A program made the position numbers and the translations under genes. Under the pieces are notes generated by a model that searched no databases, was not told the origin of the DNA, and saw only the letters and a list, made by a program, of their open reading frames with translations. Positions 1 to 6,325 of a stretch of 11,651 bases of DNA are shown here, piece after piece; position 1 is the stretch's first letter; each line of letters starts with the position of its first letter. Source of the stretch: an uncultured Pseudomonadota bacterium (GTDB lineage: Bacteria > Pseudomonadota > Gammaproteobacteria > Methylococcales > Methylomonadaceae); the NCBI GenBank assembly GCA_903953455.1, contig CAJBJW010000345.1:1-11651 (forward strand), read 5' to 3'.

Positions 1-41
1 CATTCAAAAACATTATATTTACTAGAAAAACACTTTAAAAC

Positions 42-45
42 GGAG
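42..45 (+). promoter_or_regulatory. Ribosome binding site of the flagellin gene
   Basis: GGAG lies five bases before the ATG at 51, good Shine-Dalgarno spacing. It supports the chosen start, as does the fact that translation from this ATG gives the exact conserved flagellin N-terminus. Only 50 bases upstream are present, and I see no sigma-28-type promoter in them; it may lie outside the window. Confidence 0.75.
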
Positions 46-50
46 TATTT

Positions 51-1697
51 ATGGCACTTATCATCAACACCAATTTAAGCTCAATTAACGGGCAACGTAA
101 TTTAACGTCTTCGGCAACATCACTTTCGACATCAATGACACGCTTATCATCTGGCGTAAGAGTTAATAGTGCAAAAGATGATGCAGCTGGTCTTGCTATT
201 GCTGACAGAATGAACTCTCAAATTCGTGGTATGACAGTTGCCGTTAGAAATGCAAACGACGGTATCTCACTTACACAAACTGCTGAAGGCGCGTTAGGTT
301 CATTAACTGATACCTTGCAACGCATGCGTGACTTAGCGGTACAATCATCAAGTAACGCCGCTGTTTCAGCTTCGGATCGCGCTAAAATCGACACTGAGTT
401 CAAAGCATTAAACGACGAGTTAATGCGTGTTGTCCAAAATAGTGAATTTAATGGTAAAAAAATTCTAAACGGTGACCTCGCTACTGGCTTAAATATTCAA
501 GTGGGAGCCACTTCAGACACCAACAGCCGTATTGGCGTAGCAGTATCCAATATGAGTCAATTATTGGCTCCCGTGACGAAAACAACACTCAGTCCAGCCA
601 GTCAAAAAATTGATTCTTCCTTGTCTGCCGCAATCACTAAAGCCAGTAATGACGCAGTCAATGATTCTACTTCTGCTTATTATCAATTGTTAACACCCGC
701 TAACTCAGCAGCTAAATTAGCCAATGCAGCGGTTGTTGCCGCAAAAAAAGCAATGGAATCACCTACTGACTTAGCACTTGCAAAAGCCGCATCAGCAGCC
801 AACGCGAAAGCAGCAGCGGCATTAGCCGCTTCATCTGCAGCCACAAAAGCCACAACAGCAACGAGCTTGTCAAACGAATTAGTGTCACAAGAATTTACTG
901 ATAAAGTGAATGCATCTGACTTCGCTATTCAGGCAACCAATACATCTGTTATCTCAACAGATACTGTTATTCAAGCGAAAAGTGTAACCGATGCAGCTCA
1001 AGCAGCTTCACTATCAATTACAGCAGCATCATTGGCTGACTCGGCAAAAACCACTATTACCGCCATTAGTCAAAACGTTTACTCCAACATCATGTTCAGT
1101 TTAACTGGGGACAAAATTGATAAACCCGCTTCTGTCAGAGATGTGTCAGGCCAAGTAGATTTAGCGGTTGCTGGTCAAGATACCGTTTTAAACCAATCAG
1201 TAAACCGGTCATTTAAAGTAGGTAATGCATTTGGTGCGGATAGAGAAGCTCAAAAAACCTTAGCTGGATTAGCTGTAGCGAAGGCGATTGCAGGCGCATC
1301 TTATGTTGAAGATCCATTGAAAACTGCGTCAGCAAATGAAACCGATAAAGCTTCTTCAATCAGTAACAATAAATTAATTTTAGATATTTCGACTGCCGCT
1401 GACGGCGTAGCAGCGGATTATGCATTATCAGCGATTAACTACATCGATGCAGCCATTGCTGCTATTGATACAGAACGCTCAAACTTAGGTTCAACTCAAA
1501 ACCGTTTCACCACAACGATTGCTAACTTGCAAAACGGCATTGAAAACCAAACTGCAGCTAAATCCCGTATTATGGATGCCGATTTCGCAGTAGAAACTGC
1601 AAACATGAGCCGTGCTCAAATATTACAACAAGCAGGTACAGCGATGTTAGCTCAGGCAAATCAATCTGGCCAAACCGTCATGACCTTGTTGAGATAA
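51..1697 (+). CDS. fliC: Flagellin with extended alanine-rich central domain
   Basis: Flagellin is the subunit that polymerises into the flagellar filament after export through the flagellar type III apparatus. The N-terminal D0/D1 region (residues 1-170) starts MALIINTNLSSINGQRNL and contains RLSSG, the DDAAGLAIADRM block and LQRMRDLAVQS (89-99), which matches the TLR5-recognised D1 surface of enterobacterial flagellins. The C-terminal D1/D0 region (about 443-548) has the NLGSTQNRF and SRIMDADFAVETANMS blocks and ends AGTAMLAQANQSGQTVMTLLR minus nothing, as is typical. At 548 residues it is longer than compact flagellins. Residues about 172-440 form a variable middle that is strikingly Ala/Ser/Thr/Lys-rich, especially 217-270, and looks helical rather than beta-rich. 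I saw no Cys or Trp. No other flagellar gene is in the window, and the next gene is on the opposite strand, so it is either a single-gene unit or the last gene of one. The symbol fliC is used in the generic sense. Confidence 0.96.
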   Translation: MALIINTNLSSINGQRNLTSSATSLSTSMTRLSSGVRVNSAKDDAAGLAIADRMNSQIRGMTVAVRNANDGISLTQTAEGALGSLTDTLQRMRDLAVQSSSNAAVSASDRAKIDTEFKALNDELMRVVQNSEFNGKKILNGDLATGLNIQVGATSDTNSRIGVAVSNMSQLLAPVTKTTLSPASQKIDSSLSAAITKASNDAVNDSTSAYYQLLTPANSAAKLANAAVVAAKKAMESPTDLALAKAASAANAKAAAALAASSAATKATTATSLSNELVSQEFTDKVNASDFAIQATNTSVISTDTVIQAKSVTDAAQAASLSITAASLADSAKTTITAISQNVYSNIMFSLTGDKIDKPASVRDVSGQVDLAVAGQDTVLNQSVNRSFKVGNAFGADREAQKTLAGLAVAKAIAGASYVEDPLKTASANETDKASSISNNKLILDISTAADGVAADYALSAINYIDAAIAAIDTERSNLGSTQNRFTTTIANLQNGIENQTAAKSRIMDADFAVETANMSRAQILQQAGTAMLAQANQSGQTVMTLLR

Positions 1698-1725
1698 TCA
1701 GCACAGAACATAGCAATGATTTTTT
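1697..1725 (+). terminator. Possible weak terminator of the flagellin gene
   Basis: Starting at the last base of the stop codon, ATCAGC (1697-1702) can pair with GC (1713-1714) and TGAT (1717-1720), with a two-A bulge, and a run of T follows (1720-1725). The stem is short and A/T-rich, so this is only a candidate. Confidence 0.25.
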
Positions 1726-1730
1726 GACGT

Positions 1731-1778
1731 AAAAACAGGCGTTATGATCTGGCAACTACAATGCCGACATAACGTCTG
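1731..1778 (-). terminator. Rho-independent terminator of rsmI
   Basis: CAGGCGTTATG (1736-1746) and CATAACGTCTG (1768-1778) form an 11-base-pair stem with one G-U wobble. Inside the 21-base loop, GGC (1751-1753) and GCC (1763-1765) can add a second small stem. On the minus strand the stem is followed directly by five U residues (AAAAA at 1731-1735 on the plus strand), the standard intrinsic terminator layout, 57 bases past the rsmI stop. On the plus strand no U-run follows, so it mainly serves rsmI, although the stem could also stabilise the flagellin transcript 3' end. Confidence 0.7.
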
Positions 1779-1834
1779 AACGCGTAAGTCTAAGATATTA
1801 TTTATCGGATAAAGCTATCAATCAATTGGATAAT

Positions 1835-2701
1835 TTAGTATTCACCCTCAGCACCGTTAATTTCAAGCGCTTTTTGATACAACAATTTTTTCTTCGCGCC
1901 CGTAATTTCAACTGCGAGTGAAACGGCTTGTTTCAGGCTACACTGTGCAAGCAAAAGTGTTAACACACGCAACTGTTCAGACGTTAAGTCAATATCTGCA
2001 CGGTTAATTTTTTCTGCGCCTTCAACAATAACAACAAATTCGCCTCGACGCATATTCGCATCGCGCTCAACGAGAGCTAACATCTCACCCAGCGGTAATT
2101 TAACAATCGTTTCATGTAACTTCGTTAATTCACGCGCAATCACAATCGAGCGCTCAAGTGGCAGAACACTCGCCATATCCTGCAAACAATCTAAAATACG
2201 ATGACATGACTCATAAAAAACCCAAGTCGTCGGTATCTCAGCACGTTCTTTGAAAAATGTTTGCCTTGCCCCTGACGTGCGTGGCGTAAATCCTTCGAAC
2301 GTAAATGGCGTAATCGCCACGCCAGCCACCGATAAAGCGGCAATTAACGCACAAGCGCCCGTGATGGGAACAACCGTTAGATTCGCTTCATGCACCGCTT
2401 TGACAACAGGCATACCAGGATCGCTAATCAGCGGCGTTCCTGCATCCGATACCAGCGCAATTGATATTCCCGAACGAAGTTTTTCGATAATGTCTAACGC
2501 GGCTTTATCTTCATTATGTTGATGCAGCGCAATGACTTTATTGCTAATTCCATAATGTTGTAGCAACATTTTAACGTGACGTGTATCTTCAGCAGCAATC
2601 AAATCAACACTTTTTAACGTGTCAATTGCCCGAAAAGTGATATCAGCCAAATTGCCAATAGGCGTTGCCACGATGTAGAGCGTACCGGATGTTTGAGTCA
2701 T
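1835..2701 (-). CDS. rsmI: 16S rRNA (cytidine-1402-2'-O)-methyltransferase RsmI
   Basis: RsmI methylates the ribose 2'-OH of C1402 in the 30S decoding centre using S-adenosylmethionine, in the cytoplasm. The 288 residues match the usual family length of about 285. The tetrapyrrole-methylase fold is visible in order: LYIVATPIGNLADITFRA near the N-terminus, the AEDTR motif, LVSDAGTPLISDPG (SAM-binding loop), TFEGFTPRTSGAR, VFYESCHRI, VIARELTKLHE and RRGEFVVIVEG. The turn that often reads PxPG or PLPG in relatives reads PITGA here, a mild change. The C-terminal part (about 238-288) is the usual small helical tail. The ATG start at 2701 puts the first strand right at the N-terminus as in relatives; only a weak AAGAG lies upstream. 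It diverges from yraN across 67 bases. Confidence 0.96.
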   Translation of the reverse strand: MTQTSGTLYIVATPIGNLADITFRAIDTLKSVDLIAAEDTRHVKMLLQHYGISNKVIALHQHNEDKAALDIIEKLRSGISIALVSDAGTPLISDPGMPVVKAVHEANLTVVPITGACALIAALSVAGVAITPFTFEGFTPRTSGARQTFFKERAEIPTTWVFYESCHRILDCLQDMASVLPLERSIVIARELTKLHETIVKLPLGEMLALVERDANMRRGEFVVIVEGAEKINRADIDLTSEQLRVLTLLLAQCSLKQAVSLAVEITGAKKKLLYQKALEINGAEGEY

Positions 2702-2718
2702 ATTTTTTCTCTTAAAAT

Positions 2719-2731
2719 GCGTAAAATACGC
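2719..2731. promoter_or_regulatory. Short palindrome in the rsmI/yraN divergent gap
   Basis: GCGTA-AAA-TACGC is a perfect 5-base inverted repeat with a 3-base spacer, in the middle of the 67-base gap between two divergent genes. It could be an operator acting on both, but a short palindrome like this can arise by chance. I could not place convincing -35/-10 pairs in the gap. Confidence 0.25.
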
Positions 2732-2768
2732 GTTCTATTTTCAATATTTAAAAATCAATAAAGCCACG

Positions 2769-3140
2769 ATGAATACAACGAAATTTCCTAAAACAAAAGC
2801 AGCGCATTTACGCAGTGGTGAACTCGCCGAGCAACGCGCATGTGACTTTTTACTGTCAAATCAATTCACACTCGTTGAACGTAACTTTCGCTGTCCACAT
2901 GGTGAACTCGATTTAATCATGCGTGAAGGAGAAACACTTGTAATTGTTGAAGTACGTTTTCGAAAAAATGCCAAATACGGCAGCGCATTAGAAAGCGTGA
3001 CCGCCTCAAAACAAGCAAAATTGATTGCCACAACCGAATTTTATCTCAACACGTTAACAAGCGATATGCCTGCCATACGTTTTGATGTGATTGGAATCTC
3101 AGGAGAAGGGGAATTGCAATGGGTTCAAAATGCGTTTTGA
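2769..3140 (+). CDS. yraN: YraN/UPF0102 family nuclease-fold protein
   Basis: A 123-residue member of UPF0102 (YraN), a small family with a restriction-endonuclease-like fold whose cellular role is not firmly settled. Family marks are the N-terminal helix GELAEQRACDFLL, then RNFRCPHGELDLIMREG with the acidic pair E46/D48, then VIVEVRFR with E61 and R63. This spacing gives the D-(x)n-E-x-R/K nuclease-type active site. Next come the KQAKLI helix (81-86) and the RFDVIGI strand (104-110), followed by the usual short C-terminus. The start at 2769 gives a normal-length N-terminus, but I see no clear Shine-Dalgarno. In enterobacteria lpoA lies between rsmI and yraN; here yraN directly faces rsmI. 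It converges on mltD. Confidence 0.93.
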   Translation: MNTTKFPKTKAAHLRSGELAEQRACDFLLSNQFTLVERNFRCPHGELDLIMREGETLVIVEVRFRKNAKYGSALESVTASKQAKLIATTEFYLNTLTSDMPAIRFDVIGISGEGELQWVQNAF

Positions 3141-3175
3141 GCGTAGCTATTCTCTAATTGAAAAGTCGCTACGCT
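3140..3175. terminator. Inverted repeat between convergent yraN and mltD
   Basis: AGCGTAGC (3140-3147, starting in the yraN stop codon) is the exact complement of GCTACGCT (3168-3175), an 8-base-pair stem with a 20-base loop between two convergent genes. The position suits a bidirectional terminator, but no U-run follows on either strand, so a classical intrinsic terminator is not shown. Confidence 0.4.
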
Positions 3176-3196
3176 AGAACGGGCAAGTAAACAAGA

Positions 3197-4675
3197 TTAA
3201 CTTGAGGATTTCACTTTTTTGTTATGCACAGATTGTGATTTTGTCGATGCCGCTGCAACCGCTACAGAAGGCGCTCTAACGGTTAATTTATGACCTTCAA
3301 TTAACGTATTTTTAGCAGATAATTTATTCCAATCGGCAAGTGACTTTGCATCAACGGCAAACTTCTGAGATAAACTTGTTACGGTATCGCCTTTTTTGAC
3401 GACATAAGCTACCGTTTTTACTTCTGTTTTACTTTTTTCGTTTGATTTATCTGTTAATGTTGAAACAACAGAAGCTATTTTTTCATCTTTTTTATTATGA
3501 TGACCTTTATCTTTTTCAGCTAATTTTGCTTTATGTAACGCCAAAATAGGCTTTGCATCTTTCACATCATGCTGGCGAATTGGGTCTTGACGCACATCCA
3601 CTTCGTTTTTGTTATCGTCAGCGTCATAACTTGATGAAACCCATTCTTCAAAAGGCAGTTGCGCTAAGTTTTCTTTAAATCCTTCCGCTTTCGCAACAGG
3701 AATCAATAAACGACGAGGACCTGAACCTTCTGGTGCTGTTTTCTTTTTATTAAAGGCAGGATTGAGCTTTAAAAAATCATGTAGCGACATATCCGCCATT
3801 TCAGCTGCTTTTGATAAATCCAATTGCGCATCTAAAGGCACAATTTCAAAATAAGGCTTATTTGGAATGTGATGTAAATTGACATTATATTCATTGGCAT
3901 TGGCAAAGATTTTAGCAATGGCAAGCAAACGGGGAACGTAATTTGTCGTTTCATCAGGTAATGAAAGAGACCAATAATCTGTTGGCAAATTACGGTATTC
4001 ATTGCGTTCAATTGATTTTCTAACGTTACCTTTTCCGTAATTATACGACGCAAGCGCAAGCAACCAATCACCATCAAAGGTTTCACTTAACTGTTTTAAG
4101 TAGGTTGTCGCGGCTTTTGTTGACGCATAAACGTCACGACGTCCGTCGTACCATGAATTTTGTTGCAGTCCAAACATTCTGCCCGTTGACGGGACAAATT
4201 GCCAAAGGCCCGACGCCTCCGCTTTTGAATACGCATTAGGAATAAATGCACTTTCCACAACAGGCAACAGCGCTAATTCACCAGGAATGTTTTTGGCTTC
4301 GATTTCGTCAAGAATCAAATGCAGATAAGGCTCTGCGCGTTGTTGAATCGCGTTAAGCGCATTAGGATGACTCAAATACCAATTGATTTCATGATCAATG
4401 CGTTCATTTTCAATTTTAGGTAGTGAGTATAAAGACAGTAAACGTGCCCACACCGTATCTTGGTTTTGAGCAACAGTCTTGCTAATTTCATTTTTATCTG
4501 TCGGTTGATAGTTATGAAAATAACCGTCAACGTACTTTTTGTCTTGTTGAGCAACGTCTGAATCAAGATCATTAACGCTAAGTGCGTCTTTTGAATTTTG
4601 CGTACAACCCGCCGCTGTAAGCGTCAGTAAGAGTAATAATAAATTAACGTGCCTGTTTTGTTTAATCGTCATCAT
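3197..4675 (-). CDS. mltD: Membrane-bound lytic murein transglycosylase D (lipoprotein)
   Basis: MltD cleaves the MurNAc-GlcNAc bond of peptidoglycan with formation of 1,6-anhydroMurNAc, acting from a membrane in the periplasm. Residues 11-24 are a hydrophobic stretch ending in TAAGC, a slightly loose lipobox with the lipidated Cys at 24. The SLT domain (about 112-225) has LLPVVESAFIPNAYS with the catalytic glutamate E141, then ASGLWQFVPSTGRMFGL, YDGRRDVYASTKAA and DWLLALASYNYGKG, followed by the family segment TNYVPRLLAIAKIF. Residues about 350-420 are a Lys/Asp/Glu-rich linker. One LysM domain (about 423-466: VKKGDTVTSLSQKF to EGHKLTV) binds peptidoglycan; the E. coli enzyme has two. The gene starts with two consecutive ATG codons (4675 and 4672). 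AAGG sits 4 bases before the first and 7 before the second, so the second is equally possible. Confidence 0.95.
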   Translation of the reverse strand: MMTIKQNRHVNLLLLLLTLTAAGCTQNSKDALSVNDLDSDVAQQDKKYVDGYFHNYQPTDKNEISKTVAQNQDTVWARLLSLYSLPKIENERIDHEINWYLSHPNALNAIQQRAEPYLHLILDEIEAKNIPGELALLPVVESAFIPNAYSKAEASGLWQFVPSTGRMFGLQQNSWYDGRRDVYASTKAATTYLKQLSETFDGDWLLALASYNYGKGNVRKSIERNEYRNLPTDYWSLSLPDETTNYVPRLLAIAKIFANANEYNVNLHHIPNKPYFEIVPLDAQLDLSKAAEMADMSLHDFLKLNPAFNKKKTAPEGSGPRRLLIPVAKAEGFKENLAQLPFEEWVSSSYDADDNKNEVDVRQDPIRQHDVKDAKPILALHKAKLAEKDKGHHNKKDEKIASVVSTLTDKSNEKSKTEVKTVAYVVKKGDTVTSLSQKFAVDAKSLADWNKLSAKNTLIEGHKLTVRAPSVAVAAASTKSQSVHNKKVKSSS

Positions 4676-4681
4676 TTAACC

Positions 4682-4711
4682 TTGGTAATTATGAAGTGGT
4701 TTGATTATAGT
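4682..4711 (+). promoter_or_regulatory. Candidate sigma-70 promoter for the methyltransferase-rnhA pair
   Basis: TTGGTA (4682-4687) and TATAGT (4706-4711) match the -35 and -10 consensus at four and five of six positions, with an 18-base spacer. They lie about 50 bases before the ATG at 4761. Inferred from consensus only. Confidence 0.4.
4704..4709 (-). promoter_or_regulatory. Candidate -10 element for mltD
   Basis: On the minus strand this reads TATAAT, a perfect -10 hexamer, about 30 bases before the mltD start. No good -35 stands at the right distance (the best is ATGATT-like). It overlaps the -10 proposed for the divergent methyltransferase gene. Confidence 0.4.
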
Positions 4712-4760
4712 AAGAATTTAGCTCAAAATCATTAAAACGCGCTTAAATTGAGAGGATTTT

Positions 4761-5474
4761 ATGAAACGTGATTTTTTGTTTGCTTATTTCCAAACGCCCC
4801 GTGGTAAATTGTTAAAAGAGCTTGAAGTCGCTTATTTACAGCGCTCAATTACCGTAGGCTGCCAACAGACACTACTTCAAATTGGCGGTCTTGGCTGGGA
4901 AAATGAATTTATTGATTGTTCGCTGTACCAAAATTTTTCGGTACTAGATGCCAAGAAATTAGGGTCAGATGAAGCACTAAAAGTCAGCGCGAAATCTTAT
5001 GCACTTCCTTTTCAAAGTAATTGTTTTGACATGATTATTGTGCCGCACCTCCTTGAATTTGATGCTTCACGCTTTCAAACGGTCCGTGAAATTGAACGAG
5101 TACTCAAACCTGAGGGCATCCTCATTATCATCAATTTCAACCCGTGGAGTTTTTCAGTATTGTATCAATTTCTTCTTGATAAACGCCGTCTTGCGGATTC
5201 GTGGAAAGGGCACTTTATTTCACGTGCACGCTTATTTGATTGGCTCAAATTGCTGAATTTCGAAGTCAACAGCAAAACAGAGTTTTATTTAAACTCAACG
5301 AAAACAAAACAAGGCCTTCAAGCTTTGAATAGTTTTTCCATTTCCTCCAGTGCGTACGCAGTGCGAGCCATTAAACGTCGATTCAACCCAATTCCTATGA
5401 CACACGTCCAATCCCTCGTTACCAGACTCGCCATTGCAAATCCCATTGGCGCAACCGCAAATCGCCATGACTGA
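4761..5474 (+). CDS. YafS-like SAM-dependent methyltransferase
   Basis: A 237-residue class I methyltransferase-like protein. The SAM-binding half shows LLQIGGLGWENEFID as a reduced glycine motif I (about residues 39-53), then a strand and LPFQSNCFDMIIVPHLLEF (motifs around the SAM/substrate cleft), REIERVLKPEGILIIINFNP (the typical post-motif strand of Methyltransf_11 proteins) and NFNPWSFSVLYQF. The substrate is unknown. Its place directly upstream of rnhA and divergent from mltD matches the enterobacterial yafS-rnhA neighbourhood, which is the main reason for the comparison. AGAGG (4751-4755) with a five-base gap supports the ATG at 4761. Its last eight bases overlap the rnhA start (ATGACTGA), which suggests translational coupling. 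The C-terminal third is rich in Arg and hydroxy residues and has no recognised domain. Confidence 0.88.
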   Translation: MKRDFLFAYFQTPRGKLLKELEVAYLQRSITVGCQQTLLQIGGLGWENEFIDCSLYQNFSVLDAKKLGSDEALKVSAKSYALPFQSNCFDMIIVPHLLEFDASRFQTVREIERVLKPEGILIIINFNPWSFSVLYQFLLDKRRLADSWKGHFISRARLFDWLKLLNFEVNSKTEFYLNSTKTKQGLQALNSFSISSSAYAVRAIKRRFNPIPMTHVQSLVTRLAIANPIGATANRHD

Positions 5475-5904
5475 TAAAGTCATTATTTATACCGATGGCG
5501 CGTGCCGCGGCAATCCCGGAAAAGGCGGCTGGGGGGCTATTTTGCGCTACAAAGGAACACTAAAAGAATTACACGGTGGCGAACACGAAACGACCAATAA
5601 TCGCATGGAATTAATGGCCGCTATTTCGGCGTTAGAAGCGCTCAAAAAACCGTGTGAAGTTGACCTTCACATTGATTCAAAATACGTTTTAGACGGGATC
5701 ACTAAATGGCTGCCAAATTGGAAAAAATCCGGTTGGAAAACAGCTGCAAAAGCGCCTGTCAAAAATGACGATTTATGGAAACGCCTAGATAGTGCCATTC
5801 AACCACATAAAATTAATTGGCAATGGGTCAAAGGTCACAGCGGCAACGCTGGCAATGACCGCGCTGATGCATTAGCTAATTTAGGGATTGATTCCCTGCG
5901 GTAA
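5467..5904 (+). CDS. rnhA: Ribonuclease HI
   Basis: RNase HI degrades the RNA strand of RNA-DNA hybrids, removing R-loops and primers in the cytoplasm with two metal ions. From the ATG at 5467 the protein has 145 residues (E. coli 155), and every catalytic residue falls at the E. coli number: D10 in IYTDGACRGNPG, E48 in NNRMELMAA, D70 in HIDSKYV, H124 in VKGHSG and D134 in RADALAN. The basic handle region (WLPNWKKSGWKTAAKAPVKN, about 81-100) that grips the hybrid is present. An in-frame ATG at 5434 would add 11 residues that no relative needs and lies deep in the preceding gene, so I prefer 5467. There is no strong Shine-Dalgarno; the 8-base overlap with the methyltransferase gene fits coupled translation. 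In enterobacteria dnaQ lies next to rnhA; here it does not. Confidence 0.97.
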   Translation: MTDKVIIYTDGACRGNPGKGGWGAILRYKGTLKELHGGEHETTNNRMELMAAISALEALKKPCEVDLHIDSKYVLDGITKWLPNWKKSGWKTAAKAPVKNDDLWKRLDSAIQPHKINWQWVKGHSGNAGNDRADALANLGIDSLR

Positions 5905-5955
5905 TTTCAAAAAAATCCTAAACCCAGTCCACAAAGGTGATCATTCACCCAATAA

Positions 5956-5981
5956 TATCAATATATTACGCTATATTGATA
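5956..5981. promoter_or_regulatory. Inverted repeat, copy 1 (TATCAATATA / TATATTGATA)
   Basis: TATCAATATA (5956-5965) and TATATTGATA (5972-5981) are perfect 10-base complements around TTACGC. The same half-site word recurs at 6184-6198, so this is more than a chance hairpin. Candidate operator for a dimeric regulator; which regulator is unknown. Confidence 0.5.
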
Positions 5982-6184
5982 GCAAGCATTCTATTGCGTT
6001 TTCTTGTGCGACACATCCCCACCAAAAAATCGATAATACCCTCCAAAGTTATTATGTCTTTGTTAAAGATTGGCATAAAGCAATCCACAACGTTTTGCAC
6101 TTGCCCAAAAAGACAATATCCTTAATTTCAACAAGCAAGGCAGCATCAATAGCACAACATGTTAGCGACGCCTAATCGTCAAAT

Positions 6185-6198
6185 ATCAATATATTGAT
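6185..6198. promoter_or_regulatory. Palindrome, copy 2 (ATCAATATATTGAT)
   Basis: A perfect 14-base palindrome made of the same half-sites as copy 1, here fused without a spacer. It overlaps the proposed -35 hexamer at 6194-6199, where a bound repressor would block RNA polymerase. A further partial half-site, ATTGATA, lies at 6318-6324 just before the giant gene's ATG. Confidence 0.5.
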
Positions 6199-6221
6199 GC
6201 ATGCAAAGTAGCGTAAATAAT
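6194..6221 (+). promoter_or_regulatory. Candidate promoter of the giant surface-protein gene
   Basis: TTGATG (6194-6199) and AATAAT (6216-6221) resemble -35 and -10 hexamers at four and five of six positions with a 16-base spacer. This would leave a leader of about 100 bases before the ATG at 6326. Based on consensus matching alone in AT-rich DNA, so uncertain. Confidence 0.3.
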
Positions 6222-6325
6222 GAACAACTGAAAAGGTAACTTTTATTAGCGCCTAATGCTAAAAAAAATGCGGATACCATTCAGCGACAATACATGATGT
6301 TTATTCTGAAATTTTAGATTGATAT

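Larger units (their letters stand above)
5905..6325. other. 421-base non-coding gap upstream of the giant gene
   Basis: No convincing gene is present. The stretch is AT-rich and holds a short hairpin (GGTGA 5936-5940 with TCACC 5945-5949), two copies of a TATCAATATA-type inverted repeat (listed separately), and a weak U-rich/A-rich stem (6241-6250 with 6258-6267, one mismatch). The words TTAGCG and GCCTAAT occur near 6162-6174 and again near 6246-6257. The gap most likely carries the rnhA 3' end and the promoter of the giant gene. Confidence 0.6.

Noticed and set aside
2250..2522. Plus-strand 90-codon frame within rsmI
   Set aside because: It is antisense to strongly conserved RsmI motifs and has no support of its own.
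5434..5466. Upstream ATG that would lengthen RNase HI by 11 residues
   Set aside because: The conserved N-terminus begins at 5467 and catalytic residue numbers match E. coli only from there.
5888..6175. A 95-codon frame starting at TTG, and an overlapping 62-codon frame at 5937-6125
   Set aside because: The TTG has no properly spaced ribosome binding site, the frame overlaps the rnhA end and crosses inverted repeats, and the residues (many His, Ser, Ile) show no domain-like pattern.
5888..6325. tRNA, small RNA or CRISPR array in the gap before the giant gene
   Set aside because: No cloverleaf or T-loop consensus, and only two copies of the AT-rich inverted repeat without regular spacers.
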